A stretch of DNA of 64,000 bases, from positions 124,001-188,000 of the forward strand of contig QKGS01000007.1 in the NCBI GenBank assembly GCA_003250355.1, written 5' to 3'. The DNA comes from Bacteroidota bacterium. Lineage in GTDB: Bacteria > Bacteroidota > Bacteroidia > Bacteroidales > SZUA-534. Positions 16,285-25,732 of the stretch are shown one piece after another. How positions within the stretch are numbered: position 1 is the first letter of the stretch; each line of letters starts with the position of its first letter. Position numbers and translations under genes: made by a program. The notes beneath the pieces are model-generated. The model made no database searches. It was given only the letters and a program-made list of their open reading frames with translations, and was not told the DNA's origin.

Positions 16285-17990
16285 TTATTCTAAGTCAAGG
16301 CCAAATTTTTCCTGTAATAATTTTAGCTTATTGTTTTTGTCTAGCAAGTGCTTCAATTTGTCTTTATTGGTATATGATTTAACCGCTAATTGTTGCGAAG
16401 CATCTATTCCAAGTAATAACTCTATAGAATAGTTGTTTAAGGTTTTTCTTAAATGACTTACCAGTTTATCGAAAACTTTTTCCCTGAATGCTGCTTCCTG
16501 CGAATTATTGTCTAGTTTTATTCTAACTTCAAAATTGTCGAGCAGTTCCGGTTCGTGTGTTTTAAGGTAGTTGTGAATTCGTGGAGTCTTATTTTTAATC
16601 TCTTCTGCATAATTCAGCCACACCTTTTTTAATTCATCAAAAGTAAATTGCTCTTTCTCTTTTGGTATTTCAGTATGTGATGTAACAGAGGTGTTTACTG
16701 TTTTTTTGTAATTCTCAGGTTTAGTTATATTGGGCGAAGCCTTGGGATACTCTTTAAATACCGGGGGAGTATTGGTTTGTATTTTCCTTGTTGCGATTGG
16801 TGATTTGTCTGACTTTAATGTCGAATTATTTGTGGTTTCTGCATTCCCTGCTTCTTTTTCTTTTCTTTTTTTACGAGCTAATATAGCTTTTTTTTTTCCT
16901 CTTCAAAATTACATATTTTGATAAGTGCCAGTTCTACTGTTAGTCTTTTGTTTTGACTTGCTCTGTAATTTAGTTCAGCATTATTTGCAGCCTCTAGCGA
17001 GTAAAACAGAAAATCTTGTGCGGTATTTTTAGCTTGTTCTAAATATTTTTCCTTAATATTTGCTCCAACTTCAAGTAATTTTATTGTTTGGGAGTCTTTT
17101 GCAACCATCAAGTCGCGTATGTGTTTACTTAAACCCGATATAAAATGTTGACCATCGAATCCTTTGTCAAGTATTTCGTCAAATATTATTAATGCTTGAC
17201 CCGAGTCTTCTGCTAAGAATGCTTCAGTAAGTTTAAAATAGTAATCGTAGTCAAGAACATTTAAATTGGCGATAGTATTTTTATAAGTAAGGTCATTTCC
17301 GGAGAAGCTCACTATTTGGTCAAAAACCGATAGTGCATCACGCATAGCGCCATCAGCCTTTTGAGCGATAATGTGTAGAGCTTCTGGTTCAAATGTTATA
17401 TTTTCTGATTTTGCAACATATGCTAAGTGATCGGCTGCATCTTCTATTGTAATTCTGCTGAAATTGAAAACTTGACAGCGCGATAAAATTGTAGGAAGTA
17501 TTTTGTGTTTTTCAGTTGTAGCTAAAACAAATAATGCGTGCTTTGGTGGCTCTTCAAGAGTTTTTAAAAATGCATTAAATGCCGCTGTCGATAACATATG
17601 AACCTCATCAATAATGTAAACGCTGTATTTTCCAAGTTGAGGCGGTATTCTTACCTGATCAATTAGTGTTCTTATGTCGTCAACAGAGTTATTTGATGCT
17701 GCATCGAGTTCGTGAATGTTGTACGAGCGCTCTTTGTTAAATGAAACGCATGATTCACATGAATTACAAGGTTCCGTTTCGCTTGTAAGATTTAGACAAT
17801 TAATTGTTTTTGCAAAAATACGGGCACACGTAGTTTTACCTACACCTCTTGGTCCGCAAAATAAGTATGCGTGTGCCATATGGTTATTTACTATGGCATT
17901 TTTAAGTGTTGTAGTTATTGATTTTTGCCCAACAACAGAGTTGAAAGTCTGGGGTCTGTATTTTCGTGCAGAAACTATAAAGTTGTCCAT
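16285..17990 (-). CDS. dnaX: DNA polymerase III subunit tau (dnaX, full length via -1 frameshift)
   Basis: Full-length tau is produced if the reading frame slips by -1 (or RNA polymerase inserts one A) at the run of ten A residues at 16897-16888. The joined frame has 568 residues with no stop: EEEKKKAILARKKRKEKEAG continues through a proline/threonine-rich linker to FTFDELKKVWLNYAEEIKNK and a C-terminal domain of the type that contacts the replicative polymerase in other bacteria. The first ~365 residues are the AAA+ clamp-loader ATPase. Treating the downstream part (16285-16623) as a separate gene is less likely because it would start at a GTG inside a continuous domain. An ordinary frameshift mutation or sequencing error in the homopolymer is the main alternative. 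Confidence 0.8.
16878..16897 (-). other. dnaX slippery site: A10 tract plus short hairpin
   Basis: On the coding strand GAAGAGG is followed by ten A residues (16897-16888) and G. The -1 reading leads into tau. Immediately after the tract, AGCTA-TAT-TAGCT can form a 5-bp hairpin that contains the zero-frame stop. Homopolymers of this length favour transcriptional slippage as in Thermus dnaX; the A-AAA-AAG end also fits ribosomal -1 slippage as in E. coli. Confidence 0.7.
16878..17990 (-). CDS. dnaX: DNA polymerase III subunit gamma (dnaX, zero-frame product)
   Basis: 370 residues in the uninterrupted frame. Visible features: Walker A GPRGVGKTTCARIF, a four-cysteine zinc module (CLNL..CNSCESC), Walker B/DExx VYIIDEVHML, and the SRC motif LPTILSRCQVF, followed by the clamp-loader lid and collar domains. 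It loads the sliding clamp as part of the gamma/tau complex. The frame stops three codons after the A10 tract (AAG CTA TAT TAG), just where gamma subunits end in bacteria that make gamma by frameshifting or slippage. The start ATG is preceded by a good promoter. Confidence 0.9.
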   Translation of the reverse strand: MDNFIVSARKYRPQTFNSVVGQKSITTTLKNAIVNNHMAHAYLFCGPRGVGKTTCARIFAKTINCLNLTSETEPCNSCESCVSFNKERSYNIHELDAASNNSVDDIRTLIDQVRIPPQLGKYSVYIIDEVHMLSTAAFNAFLKTLEEPPKHALFVLATTEKHKILPTILSRCQVFNFSRITIEDAADHLAYVAKSENITFEPEALHIIAQKADGAMRDALSVFDQIVSFSGNDLTYKNTIANLNVLDYDYYFKLTEAFLAEDSGQALIIFDEILDKGFDGQHFISGLSKHIRDLMVAKDSQTIKLLEVGANIKEKYLEQAKNTAQDFLFYSLEAANNAELNYRASQNKRLTVELALIKICNFEEEKKKLY

Positions 17991-18013
17991 ATGTTTTGTA
18001 TAATCACAGAGAG

Positions 18014-18044
18014 CAAACCTATATGTTTTTTGAAAAAATTACAA
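18014..18044 (-). promoter_or_regulatory. Promoter of dnaX
   Basis: On the minus strand TTG (18044-18042) and TAGGTTTG (18021-18014) are 20 bases apart, matching the Bacteroidota consensus, about 25 bases before the dnaX start codon. Confidence 0.55.
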
Positions 18045-18135
18045 GTAAATTGATAAAAACATATTAACCAAAATATTGACTTATACATAAATACCTATAA
18101 AACTTATAAATAGCCGTGTAATAAGGAGTGGAAAA

Positions 18136-18167
18136 TTTGTAATATTTCCTTTTTGCTATTATTTTTG
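18136..18167 (+). promoter_or_regulatory. Promoter of the zapB-like/zapA operon
   Basis: TTTG (18136-18139), 20 bases, then TATTTTTG (18160-18167). The first ATG lies 30 bases downstream. Confidence 0.65.
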
Positions 18168-18196
18168 TATTGTAATCAATAAAGTAATTGACTTTT

Positions 18197-18487
18197 ATGG
18201 AAGAGATGTCTCAGTTAGCAACTGGGTTTAAAAAAAGATTCTATAAGTTTGTGTCTCAGTATAAGCAGGCGATTGAAGAAAATAAGCAGCTTAAATCAGA
18301 GAACGAACGGATAAAAGCTGATTTGGATTATAAAAGTAGAGAAGTTGAAAAACTAGTAGGACTACAGAAGAAAGAGGATTTAAAAAATGCTTTTCTTGCA
18401 TCGGATTACGATGTAAAAAAAGCAAAACAAAATATAAGCAAGATTGTGCGGGAAATTGATCATTGCATAGCTCTATTAAACAGATAA
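18197..18487 (+). CDS. Small coiled-coil protein upstream of zapA (ZapB-like)
   Basis: 96 residues from ATG 18197 (an in-frame TTG at 18188 would add three residues). Almost the whole protein is predicted coiled coil from heptad spacing (EENKQLKSENERIKADLDY), with a C-terminal helix ending IDHCIALLNR. The gene is 11 bases before zapA, and its size and position suggest a cell-division partner comparable to ZapB. No sequence motif proves the assignment. Confidence 0.7.
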   Translation: MEEMSQLATGFKKRFYKFVSQYKQAIEENKQLKSENERIKADLDYKSREVEKLVGLQKKEDLKNAFLASDYDVKKAKQNISKIVREIDHCIALLNR

Positions 18488-18498
18488 TATAATTTTAG

Positions 18499-18789
18499 AT
18501 GGATGATAAACTAACTATACGAGTAAATATTATAGACAGGTATTATCCTTTAAAAATAGATAGAAAAGACGAAGAAAAGATTAGGAAGGCTGCTAAACGG
18601 ATAAATGATGCCGTATCACAGTACCAAAATCTTTACAGCGATAAAGACGGACAAGATTTTTTGGCTATGGCAGCCTTACAGTTCGTTACTAAGTTGGTTG
18701 AAGCAGAGGAACATCACGAAATACATCCGGTATTAGATGATGTGCGTGAGATGGATCAGGTTTTATCTGATCTTATTGATAGAGATTAA
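18499..18789 (+). CDS. zapA: Cell division protein ZapA
   Basis: 96 residues. The N-terminal globular part (LTIRVNIIDRYYPLKID, then EEKIRKAAKRINDAV) and the following helix with DGQDFLAMAALQFV are the ZapA pattern. ZapA binds and bundles FtsZ filaments at mid-cell. Preceded by a coiled-coil partner gene and followed by a probable 6S RNA, the same relative order as zapA-ssrS in Proteobacteria. Confidence 0.9.
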   Translation: MDDKLTIRVNIIDRYYPLKIDRKDEEKIRKAAKRINDAVSQYQNLYSDKDGQDFLAMAALQFVTKLVEAEEHHEIHPVLDDVREMDQVLSDLIDRD

Positions 18790-18812
18790 TACGTTCTAAG
18801 ACATATATAAAA

Positions 18813-19003
18813 ACTTGCCCGCATTAGTTTTTGGTTAGTTTGGGAAACTCAACGTTAACTATATTGGAGTTAAGCTCGGTTTTGGTAAGACAGGCCCCAT
18901 CCTTAGGGATCCATTTTGGACAGGGGACGTAAGAATGTTACCGGCAGCTCCACCCATGTTTATTCAGGGGTTTTCACAAAACACAAAACTGTGCGGGTTT
19001 TTT
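18813..19003 (+). ncRNA. ssrS: Probable 6S RNA
   Basis: The 240-bp space between zapA and rny holds a folded segment. CCCGCA (18818-18823) pairs with TGCGGG (18992-18997), closing a ~175-nt structure that ends in a T run (18998-19003). Inside are further stems: AACTC/GAGTT (18846-18872 region), GGCCCC..GGGG, and ATCC-TTAG-GGAT as an apical hairpin. Size, one long closed stem with internal bulges, an intrinsic terminator and the zapA location all fit 6S RNA, which traps housekeeping RNA polymerase. An alternative is a structured leader of rny. Confidence 0.65.
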
Positions 19004-19029
19004 ATTTAATTTAATTTATATTAACAAAA

Positions 19030-20568
19030 ATGGATACAACAACAATGATAGTCTCATTAGTGGCAATTTTACTGGGTTCAGTTATAACCTTTGTAATAAT
19101 GCGCATTGGACTAAGTAAGAAAAGTGCTAAAATTATAGAAGAAGCAAAATCAGAAGCTGAGCTAATTAAAAAAGAGAAAATTCTTCAGGCAAAAGATAAA
19201 TTTTTAGAGCTAAAATCAGAGCATGAAAAGGTTATTAATGAGCGAAATTCAAAAATTGTTTCAGCTGAAAACAGAATTAAACAAAAGGAAACGTCTTTAA
19301 ACCAAAAGATAGAAGAAACAAACAAGAAAAGTAAAGAAGTTGATGTTATTAAGGAAAATCTTAACAATCAAATGATTATTCTTGATAAAAAGACCGATGA
19401 AGTTAATAAAATGCATAAGCAACAGGTAGAGCAACTTGTAGCAATATCAGGTTTATCAGTCGAAGATGCAAAAGCTGGTCTTATAGAGTCATTAAAAGAA
19501 GAGGCAAAGACTGATGCAATGGCTCATATAAATGAAATAGTTGAAGAGGCTAAGTTACAGGCAAATAAGGAGGCTAAGAGAATCGTAATTCAAACAATTC
19601 AACGTGTAGCGTCAGAACAAACTGTTGAAAATGCAGTAACAGTATTTCATATTGAAAATGATGATGTTAAAGGGCGTATTATAGGCCGTGAAGGACGAAA
19701 TATCCGAGCTCTTGAAGCTGCAACCGGTGTTGAAATAGTAGTTGATGACACTCCTGAAGCAATTATACTTTCTGCTTTTGACCCTATTCGTAGAGAAGTA
19801 GCTCGTTTGGCATTACACCAATTAGTTACTGATGGTCGAATTCACCCTGCTCGTATTGAGGAGGTAGTAACCAAAACCCGAAAAATGGTTGAGGAGGAAA
19901 TAATTGAAACAGGTAAGCGTACTACCATAGACCTTGGAATACATGGCCTGCATCCTGAACTTATTCGTATTGTAGGAAAAATGAAGTATCGTTCATCATA
20001 CGGTCAAAACCTGTTACAACACTCTCGCGAGGTAGCTAATTTAGCAGCTATTATGGCTTCTGAATTAGGGCTTAATCCTAAGTTGGCTAAGCGTGCAGGG
20101 TTATTACATGATATTGGTAAAGTTGCCGAAGAAGAAAATGAGCTTCCTCACGCAATTGCCGGTTTTAAAATGGCAGAAAAATTTAAGGAGAAACCTGATA
20201 TTTGTAATGCAATAGGTGCCCACCATGATGAAATGGAAATGAAAACACTTATTGCTCCAATTATTCAAATTTGTGATGCTATTTCAGGTTCACGCCCGGG
20301 CGCACGTCGTGAAGTAGTAGAATCATATATTAAACGATTACGCGAACTTGAAGATTTAGCACTTTCTTACCCCGGAGTTTTGAAAACATACGCTATACAG
20401 GCTGGTCGAGAACTACGTGTAATTGTGGGTAGTGAAAAGGTTAGCGACACCGATTCTGAAACTCTATCGTATGATATAGCTAAGAAAATTCAGGATGAAA
20501 TGACTTATCCGGGCCAAATTAAAGTAACAGTAATTCGTGAAACCAGAGCAATAAACTACGCTAAATAG
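19030..20568 (+). CDS. rny: Ribonuclease Y
   Basis: 512 residues, usual length. An N-terminal transmembrane helix (~5-25) anchors the protein; a long charged coiled coil (~30-200) follows, then a KH RNA-binding domain ([19 protein letters not shown]) and an HD domain ([12 protein letters not shown], with the preceding [13 protein letters not shown]). RNase Y is a membrane-bound endoribonuclease that starts mRNA decay. The gene is followed after four bases by the nucleotide-sugar genes, so read-through is likely. Confidence 0.96.
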   Translation: MDTTTMIVSLVAILLGSVITFVIMRIGLSKKSAKIIEEAKSEAELIKKEKILQAKDKFLELKSEHEKVINERNSKIVSAENRIKQKETSLNQKIEETNKKSKEVDVIKENLNNQMIILDKKTDEVNKMHKQQVEQLVAISGLSVEDAKAGLIESLKEEAKTDAMAHINEIVEEAKLQANKEAKRIVIQTIQRVASEQTVENAVTVFHIENDDVKGRIIGREGRNIRALEAATGVEIVVDDTPEAIILSAFDPIRREVARLALHQLVTDGRIHPARIEEVVTKTRKMVEEEIIETGKRTTIDLGIHGLHPELIRIVGKMKYRSSYGQNLLQHSREVANLAAIMASELGLNPKLAKRAGLLHDIGKVAEEENELPHAIAGFKMAEKFKEKPDICNAIGAHHDEMEMKTLIAPIIQICDAISGSRPGARREVVESYIKRLRELEDLALSYPGVLKTYAIQAGRELRVIVGSEKVSDTDSETLSYDIAKKIQDEMTYPGQIKVTVIRETRAINYAK

Positions 20569-20572
20569 TAAT

Positions 20573-21556
20573 ATGCAGAAATTAGAGAACAAAAAGATCC
20601 TTATTACCGGTGGTGCAGGATTTATTGGTTCAAATCTTATAGAACATTTTGTTCAACAAAACAATAAAGTAGTATGCCTCGATAATCTTTCTACCGGTAA
20701 AAGAAAGAATGTTGAGGCATTCTTGCATTTGCCCGATTTTGAATTTATAGAGGGTGATATTACAGATTTTGAAACTTGTAGCAGAGTTGTTAAAGATTGT
20801 GATATAGTATTTCATCAGGCAGCTTTAGGTTCTGTTCCCAGATCAATTGAAGACCCTATTAGAACCAATAAGGCTAATATCGATGGTTTTTTGAATATGC
20901 TTGTTGCAGCTAAAAATGAAAAAGTAACTAGGTTTGTTTATGCTGCCAGTTCTTCAACATATGGCGATAGTAAAGAATTGCCCAAAGTTGAAGAAAATAT
21001 AGGGAAACCATTATCGCCTTATGCTATTACTAAATATGTAAATGAGTTATATGCCGATGTGTTTGCAAAAACATATGGAATGGAGATAATAGGACTCCGA
21101 TATTTTAATGTTTTTGGGCGTAGACAAGACCCCGATGGAGCATATGCGGCAGTGATTCCAAAGTTTGTGAAAATGTTAATTAATCATGAGGCTCCTGTAA
21201 TTAATGGAGATGGTTCATTTTCCCGTGATTTCACCTATATTGATAATGTTATTCAGGCAAATGAATTAGCAGCATTGACAAGTAATACTGACTCTATAAA
21301 TCAGGTTTATAATGTAGCTTGTGGTAATAGTACATCTCTTAATGAAATGGTAACTTTATTAAAAATGTATCTTTCGGAATACGATAGAAAAATTGCTGAT
21401 ATTGTTCCAATTTACGGAGAACAAAGAGTAGGTGATATTTCACATTCATTAGCTTCAATTGATAAAGCAAAAACTTTATTAGGTTATACCCCTGAATACA
21501 ATTTCGAAGAAGGATTAAAAAAAGCAGTTAAATGGTATTTGGATAATTTGCGTTAA
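20573..21556 (+). CDS. wbpP: UDP-N-acetylhexosamine 4-epimerase (WbpP/TviC type)
   Basis: 327 residues, an extended short-chain dehydrogenase. The NAD-binding motif is GGAGFIGSNL near residue 13; the catalytic triad is in AASSSTYGDS and SPYAITKYVNELY. The stretches HQAALGSVPRSI, LRYFNVFGRRQDP and DGSFSRDFTYI closely match WbpP/TviC epimerases, which interconvert UDP-GlcNAc and UDP-GalNAc or their uronic acids. First of seven tightly spaced genes for nucleotide-sugar and sulfate-donor metabolism. UDP-GlcNAcA rather than UDP-GlcNAc could be the physiological substrate. Confidence 0.88.
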   Translation: MQKLENKKILITGGAGFIGSNLIEHFVQQNNKVVCLDNLSTGKRKNVEAFLHLPDFEFIEGDITDFETCSRVVKDCDIVFHQAALGSVPRSIEDPIRTNKANIDGFLNMLVAAKNEKVTRFVYAASSSTYGDSKELPKVEENIGKPLSPYAITKYVNELYADVFAKTYGMEIIGLRYFNVFGRRQDPDGAYAAVIPKFVKMLINHEAPVINGDGSFSRDFTYIDNVIQANELAALTSNTDSINQVYNVACGNSTSLNEMVTLLKMYLSEYDRKIADIVPIYGEQRVGDISHSLASIDKAKTLLGYTPEYNFEEGLKKAVKWYLDNLR

Positions 21557-21559
21557 AAA

Positions 21560-22690
21560 ATGACAGATATTCAGATGGTTGACCTTAAGGGGCAGTATGA
21601 TAAGATTAAGCAAAAAATTGATAGTGCTATTTATAATGTTATTAATTCTGCAGCATTTGTAAAAGGTCCTGAGGTAACTAAATTTCAAAATGAGCTTTCT
21701 GAGTATTTGGGAATAAAGCACTCTATTGCTTGTGGCAATGGAACCGATGCTTTGCAAATAGCCCTTATGGCTCTTGGTTTAAAACCGGGCGATGAAGTAA
21801 TAACTTCAGATTTTACATTTATTGCAACAGTTGAAGTGGTTGCATTACTTGGTCTTAAGCCTGTTTTAGTCGATGTTTGTCCAAGCACTTTTAATATTGA
21901 TGTTGATAAAATACGAAAAGCTATTACTCCACAAACAAAAGCTATAATTCCTGTTCACTTGTTTGGTCAATGTGCCAATATGGAAGAAATAATGAAAATA
22001 GCAGATGAATATAATTTGTTTGTTGTTGAAGATAATGCACAAGCAATAGGAGCAAAATATACTTTTTCTGATGGTTCTGTAAAAAAAGCAGGAACAATAG
22101 GTCATATAGGGTGTACTTCGTTTTTTCCATCAAAAAATTTAGGGTGTTATGGTGATGGTGGTGCATTATTTACAAATAATGATGACTTAGCTAAAATTAT
22201 TTCTTCTATTACTAATCATGGTATGGAAGTACGATATCATCACGATCGCATTGGGGTAAATTCTCGTCTCGATAGTATTCAGGCTGCAATATTGAGGGTG
22301 AAACTCCCTTTGCTCGACGAGTATTGCAATGCCAGATATAATGCTGCAATGTATTATAATGAGCAACTGAGTGAAATTGAAGAGTTAAGCGTTCCTATAA
22401 TATCGGACTATTCTACTCATGTTTTTCATCAATATACATTACGAGTAAAAAATGGCAAGCGCAATAATCTAAAAAAACACCTCGATGATTCCGGGATACC
22501 TTGTATGGTTTATTATCCTATACCTTTGCACAAACAAAAAGCATTTTTACAATATAAAAGTGTGCATGAATGCAAGGTTTCTGTTTTGCTTTCCAATGAA
22601 GTAATATCGCTACCTATGCATACTGAATTATCGAAAGAGCAACAAAATACCGTAATTGATGCAATAAGAAGTTTTTTTAATAATATGTAA
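21560..22690 (+). CDS. wbpE: DegT/DnrJ/EryC1/StrS aminotransferase (WbpE-like)
   Basis: 376 residues. PLP-enzyme landmarks are [12 protein letters not shown] (phosphate loop), [10 protein letters not shown] (aspartate contacting the pyridine nitrogen) and [15 protein letters not shown] (Schiff-base lysine). Together with the neighbouring WbpB- and WbpD-like genes, the likely reaction is amination of UDP-3-keto-GlcNAcA to UDP-GlcNAc(3NH2)A using glutamate. Spacing to the epimerase is three bases and to the acetyltransferase five bases. On its own the family is broad, so the specific substrate rests on context. Confidence 0.85.
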   Translation: MTDIQMVDLKGQYDKIKQKIDSAIYNVINSAAFVKGPEVTKFQNELSEYLGIKHSIACGNGTDALQIALMALGLKPGDEVITSDFTFIATVEVVALLGLKPVLVDVCPSTFNIDVDKIRKAITPQTKAIIPVHLFGQCANMEEIMKIADEYNLFVVEDNAQAIGAKYTFSDGSVKKAGTIGHIGCTSFFPSKNLGCYGDGGALFTNNDDLAKIISSITNHGMEVRYHHDRIGVNSRLDSIQAAILRVKLPLLDEYCNARYNAAMYYNEQLSEIEELSVPIISDYSTHVFHQYTLRVKNGKRNNLKKHLDDSGIPCMVYYPIPLHKQKAFLQYKSVHECKVSVLLSNEVISLPMHTELSKEQQNTVIDAIRSFFNNM

Positions 22691-22695
22691 TTAAT

Positions 22696-23268
22696 ATGGA
22701 GAAATATTTTGCTCATGAAACAGCTATAATTGATGATGGTTGTAACATTGGAAAAGAAACTAAAATATGGCATTTCTCACATATAATGGCTAATTGTAAA
22801 ATAGGAGATAAGTGTAATATAGGGCAGAATGTTGTTATTTCTCCAAATGTTATACTTGGAAATAATGTTAAGGTGCAAAATAATGTTTCGGTATACTCCG
22901 GCGTTATTTGCGAAGATGATGTTTTTCTAGGCCCATCAATGGTTTTTACAAATATATTAAATCCAAGAAGTGCAATAGTACGTAGGGATAAGTATATTAA
23001 GACATTGGTAAGGAAAGGAGCTTCAATTGGGGCAAATGCAACAATAGTTTGTGGAAATGAAATAGGAAAATATGCTCTTGTGGGGGCAGGTGCGGTTATT
23101 ACAAAACCGGTAAAAGCATATGCTTTGGTTGTGGGTAATCCGGCTAAACAAATAGGTTGGGTTAGTGAATATGGGCATAAACTGAATTTTGAAAACGATA
23201 ATATTGCAACTTGTCCGGAAAGCGGAATGAGATATAAGTTCGATGGAGATAATGTTGTTGAAATATGA
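22696..23268 (+). CDS. wbpD: WbpD-like UDP-amino-sugar N-acetyltransferase
   Basis: 190 residues, left-handed beta-helix of hexapeptide repeats ([20 protein letters not shown] and later [21 protein letters not shown]). The opening [20 protein letters not shown] is typical of WbpD/WlbB enzymes. It would acetylate the 3-amino group made by the aminotransferase using acetyl-CoA, giving UDP-2,3-diacetamido-2,3-dideoxy-glucuronate. The C-terminal strand segment ([13 protein letters not shown]) resembles the family tail. Confidence 0.87.
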   Translation: MEKYFAHETAIIDDGCNIGKETKIWHFSHIMANCKIGDKCNIGQNVVISPNVILGNNVKVQNNVSVYSGVICEDDVFLGPSMVFTNILNPRSAIVRRDKYIKTLVRKGASIGANATIVCGNEIGKYALVGAGAVITKPVKAYALVVGNPAKQIGWVSEYGHKLNFENDNIATCPESGMRYKFDGDNVVEI

Positions 23269-23276
23269 TAGCATAA

Positions 23277-24215
23277 ATGAAAAACTTTGCATTAATAGGA
23301 GTTGCCGGATATATTGCAGTTAGGCATTTGAAGGCAATAAAAGAGACAGCCAATGTTTTAGTAGCTGCTCTTGATCCATTCGACAGTGTGGGTATTATGG
23401 ATAGTTATTTTCCTGAAGCTGACTTTTTTACTGAGTTTGAGCGTTTCGACAGACATTTGTATAAACAACGAAGAGGAGGAAAACCGGTTGATTATATAAG
23501 TATATGTTCACCCAACTATTTGCACGATTCTCATATGCGGTTTGCATTAAGGAATGAAGCCGATGCTATTTGTGAAAAACCGTTGGTTCTTAATCCTTGG
23601 AATGTTGAAGCCCTAAAGGATTATGAAAAGGAAACCGGTAAGAAAATATATAATGTACTTCAACTTCGTTTACATCCATCTATTATTGAATTAAAAAAGA
23701 AAATTGAAAGTGGCGATCCCAATAAGATTTATGATGTAGACTTAACATATTTAACAAGTAGAGGTAAGTGGTATCATTACTCATGGAAAGGTCAGGACGA
23801 TAAATCGGGAGGTATTTCAACCAATATAGGGATACATTTTTTCGATATGTTAAGTTGGATTTTTGGCGATGTTCAACATAATGTGGTTCATGTAAAGCAA
23901 AAAGATAAAGCTGCCGGATTTATTCAACTTAAGAAAGCCAGAGTTCGTTGGTTTTTAAGTGTTGACTATAACGATATACCTAAAAATATTAGGGAAACAG
24001 GAATTAGAACTTATCGTTCTATAAAAATAGAGGGTGAGGAGCTCGAATTTAGTGGTGGTTTCACTGATTTGCATACGCAAACATATCAGGATATATTGAA
24101 TGGGGGTGGCTACGGACTTGACGATGCTATGAATTCAATTGTTATTGCTCATGATATTCGTAATGCCGAAGTGTCTGGATTAACAGGAGATTATCACGAA
24201 TTGTTGAAAAAATAA
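23277..24215 (+). CDS. wbpB: WbpB/WlbA-like UDP-GlcNAcA 3-dehydrogenase
   Basis: 312 residues, Gfo/Idh/MocA oxidoreductase. The Rossmann opening MKNFALIGVAGYIAVRH and the signature CSPNYLHDSHM..CEKPLVLNPWN match WlbA/WbpB. It oxidises the 3-hydroxyl of UDP-GlcNAc-uronate to a ketone, the step before the aminotransferase. The gene order here (epimerase, aminotransferase, acetyltransferase, dehydrogenase) differs from the Pseudomonas wbpB-D-E order. The genes for making the uronic acid (wbpA) and for 2-epimerisation (wbpI) are not in the window. Confidence 0.88.
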   Translation: MKNFALIGVAGYIAVRHLKAIKETANVLVAALDPFDSVGIMDSYFPEADFFTEFERFDRHLYKQRRGGKPVDYISICSPNYLHDSHMRFALRNEADAICEKPLVLNPWNVEALKDYEKETGKKIYNVLQLRLHPSIIELKKKIESGDPNKIYDVDLTYLTSRGKWYHYSWKGQDDKSGGISTNIGIHFFDMLSWIFGDVQHNVVHVKQKDKAAGFIQLKKARVRWFLSVDYNDIPKNIRETGIRTYRSIKIEGEELEFSGGFTDLHTQTYQDILNGGGYGLDDAMNSIVIAHDIRNAEVSGLTGDYHELLKK

Positions 24216-24254
24216 ATATTTATACTAGTTTTAACGGAAATTAAAAGAAATAGA

Positions 24255-25127
24255 ATGAAAGGAATTATACTTGCAGGAGGAAGCGGAACCAGATTATATC
24301 CTATTACTAAAGGAGTTTCTAAGCAACTTTTGCCTATTTATGACAAGCCAATGATTTATTATCCTTTAACAACGTTAATGCTTGCAAATATTAAGGATAT
24401 ACTTATAATATCAACACCCGAAGACCTTCCCGGATTTAAACGATTACTTGGCGATGGAAAAGATTGGGGATTAAATCTTGAGTATGCAGAACAACCATCA
24501 CCCGATGGGCTTGCTCAGGCATTTATTATAGGTGAAAATTTTATTGGTAACGATGATGCCTGTCTTGTGTTAGGCGATAATATATTTTATGGACACGGAT
24601 TGCCGGAATTATTACGGAATGCCAGAAGTAATGTTGAAGAAAATGGTAACGCAACTGTTTTTGGTTATTATGTAAATGACCCGGAACGATATGGTGTGGC
24701 AGAATTTGATGAAACAGGAAGGGTAACTTCAATAGAGGAGAAACCTGAAAATCCAAAGTCGAATTATGCTGTAGTAGGACTCTATTTTTACCCCAATAGT
24801 GTTGTTAATATTGCTAAAAATATAAAACCATCGGCAAGAGGCGAGCTTGAAATTACAACAGTAAATCAAGAGTATCTGAATAAAGATATGCTTCAGGTTG
24901 AATTAATGGGGCGTGGTTTTGCATGGTTAGATACCGGTACACATGAAAGCCTTATTGAAGCGAGTAATTTTATTGAAACTCTTCAGAAAAGAACCGGTTT
25001 AATGGTTTCTTGTCCTGAGGAAATAGCATATAAAAGAGGTTTTATTTCTGCCGAACAGGTAGCAGTATTAGCAAACCCTTTAGCTAAAAATGATTATGGT
25101 AAATATCTTCAAAAACTTGTAAAATAA
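24255..25127 (+). CDS. rfbA: Glucose-1-phosphate thymidylyltransferase
   Basis: 290 residues, standard length. The nucleotidyltransferase signature [20 protein letters not shown] is complete, with [13 protein letters not shown], the [12 protein letters not shown] substrate loop, [13 protein letters not shown], and a C-terminal allosteric-site region. It makes dTDP-glucose from dTTP and glucose-1-phosphate, the entry point to dTDP-rhamnose and other deoxysugars. rfbB, rfbC and rfbD are not in the window. Confidence 0.96.
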   Translation: MKGIILAGGSGTRLYPITKGVSKQLLPIYDKPMIYYPLTTLMLANIKDILIISTPEDLPGFKRLLGDGKDWGLNLEYAEQPSPDGLAQAFIIGENFIGNDDACLVLGDNIFYGHGLPELLRNARSNVEENGNATVFGYYVNDPERYGVAEFDETGRVTSIEEKPENPKSNYAVVGLYFYPNSVVNIAKNIKPSARGELEITTVNQEYLNKDMLQVELMGRGFAWLDTGTHESLIEASNFIETLQKRTGLMVSCPEEIAYKRGFISAEQVAVLANPLAKNDYGKYLQKLVK

Positions 25128-25132
25128 AGAAG

Positions 25133-25729
25133 ATGGCAGAAAATATATTTCCGGTTTTTGAACGAATGCTTCAGCGTGAGCATAAAGAAAAGCTTCTCAG
25201 ACAAAACTCAATGGTTTTATGGGTGTATGGGTTAAGTGGTTCAGGTAAAACTACAATATCGGTGGCACTTGAAAAGTCGCTTCATGACAGAGGATTTTTA
25301 ACTCAAATACTTGATGGAGATAATATTAGAGCAGGCATAAATAATAACCTTACTTTTTCTGAAGAGGATAGAGCTGAAAACCTACGACGGATTGCAGAGG
25401 TAAATAAGCTTTTTATTAATTGTGGTGTAATTACCATTAACTGTTTTATCTCTCCGCTAAAAAAAAATAGAGATGCTGTAAGAGAAATAATCGGAGCCGA
25501 TAACTTTATTGAAATATTTGTTGATACTCCATTAGAAGAATGTGAAAAACGTGACGTAAAAGGTTTGTATAAAATGGCACGAGAAGGGAAAATTAAGAAT
25601 TTTACAGGTATTGATGCTCCTTTTGAAGTTCCGGAAAATCCCGATGTGAGAGTTGACACAATAAGCAAGTCTCCTGAAATGCTAGTGGCTGAAATTCTTG
25701 ATAAAGTTCTTTCTAAATTGTATTATTAA
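25133..25729 (+). CDS. cysC: Adenylylsulfate kinase
   Basis: 198 residues. The P-loop is YGLSGSGKTTIS, followed by the APS-kinase signature LDGDNIRAGINNNLTFSEEDR and RIAEVNKLFINCGVI; the C-terminal KGLYKMAREGKIKNFTGID is also typical. It phosphorylates adenylylsulfate to PAPS, the donor for sulfotransfer and for sulfite formation. The gene is five bases after rfbA and three bases before cysQ. The sulfate adenylyltransferase genes cysD and cysN, often adjacent, are absent here. Confidence 0.95.
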   Translation: MAENIFPVFERMLQREHKEKLLRQNSMVLWVYGLSGSGKTTISVALEKSLHDRGFLTQILDGDNIRAGINNNLTFSEEDRAENLRRIAEVNKLFINCGVITINCFISPLKKNRDAVREIIGADNFIEIFVDTPLEECEKRDVKGLYKMAREGKIKNFTGIDAPFEVPENPDVRVDTISKSPEMLVAEILDKVLSKLYY

Positions 25730-25732
25730 ATT

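Noticed and set aside
16285-16623. Separate small gene downstream of dnaX
   Set aside because: The same frame stays open back to the A10 tract and continues the dnaX C-terminal domain, so it is the tau extension.
21866-22166. Cysteine- and histidine-rich minus-strand frames inside the aminotransferase gene
   Set aside because: Shadows of a well-supported plus-strand gene, with composition set by its codons.
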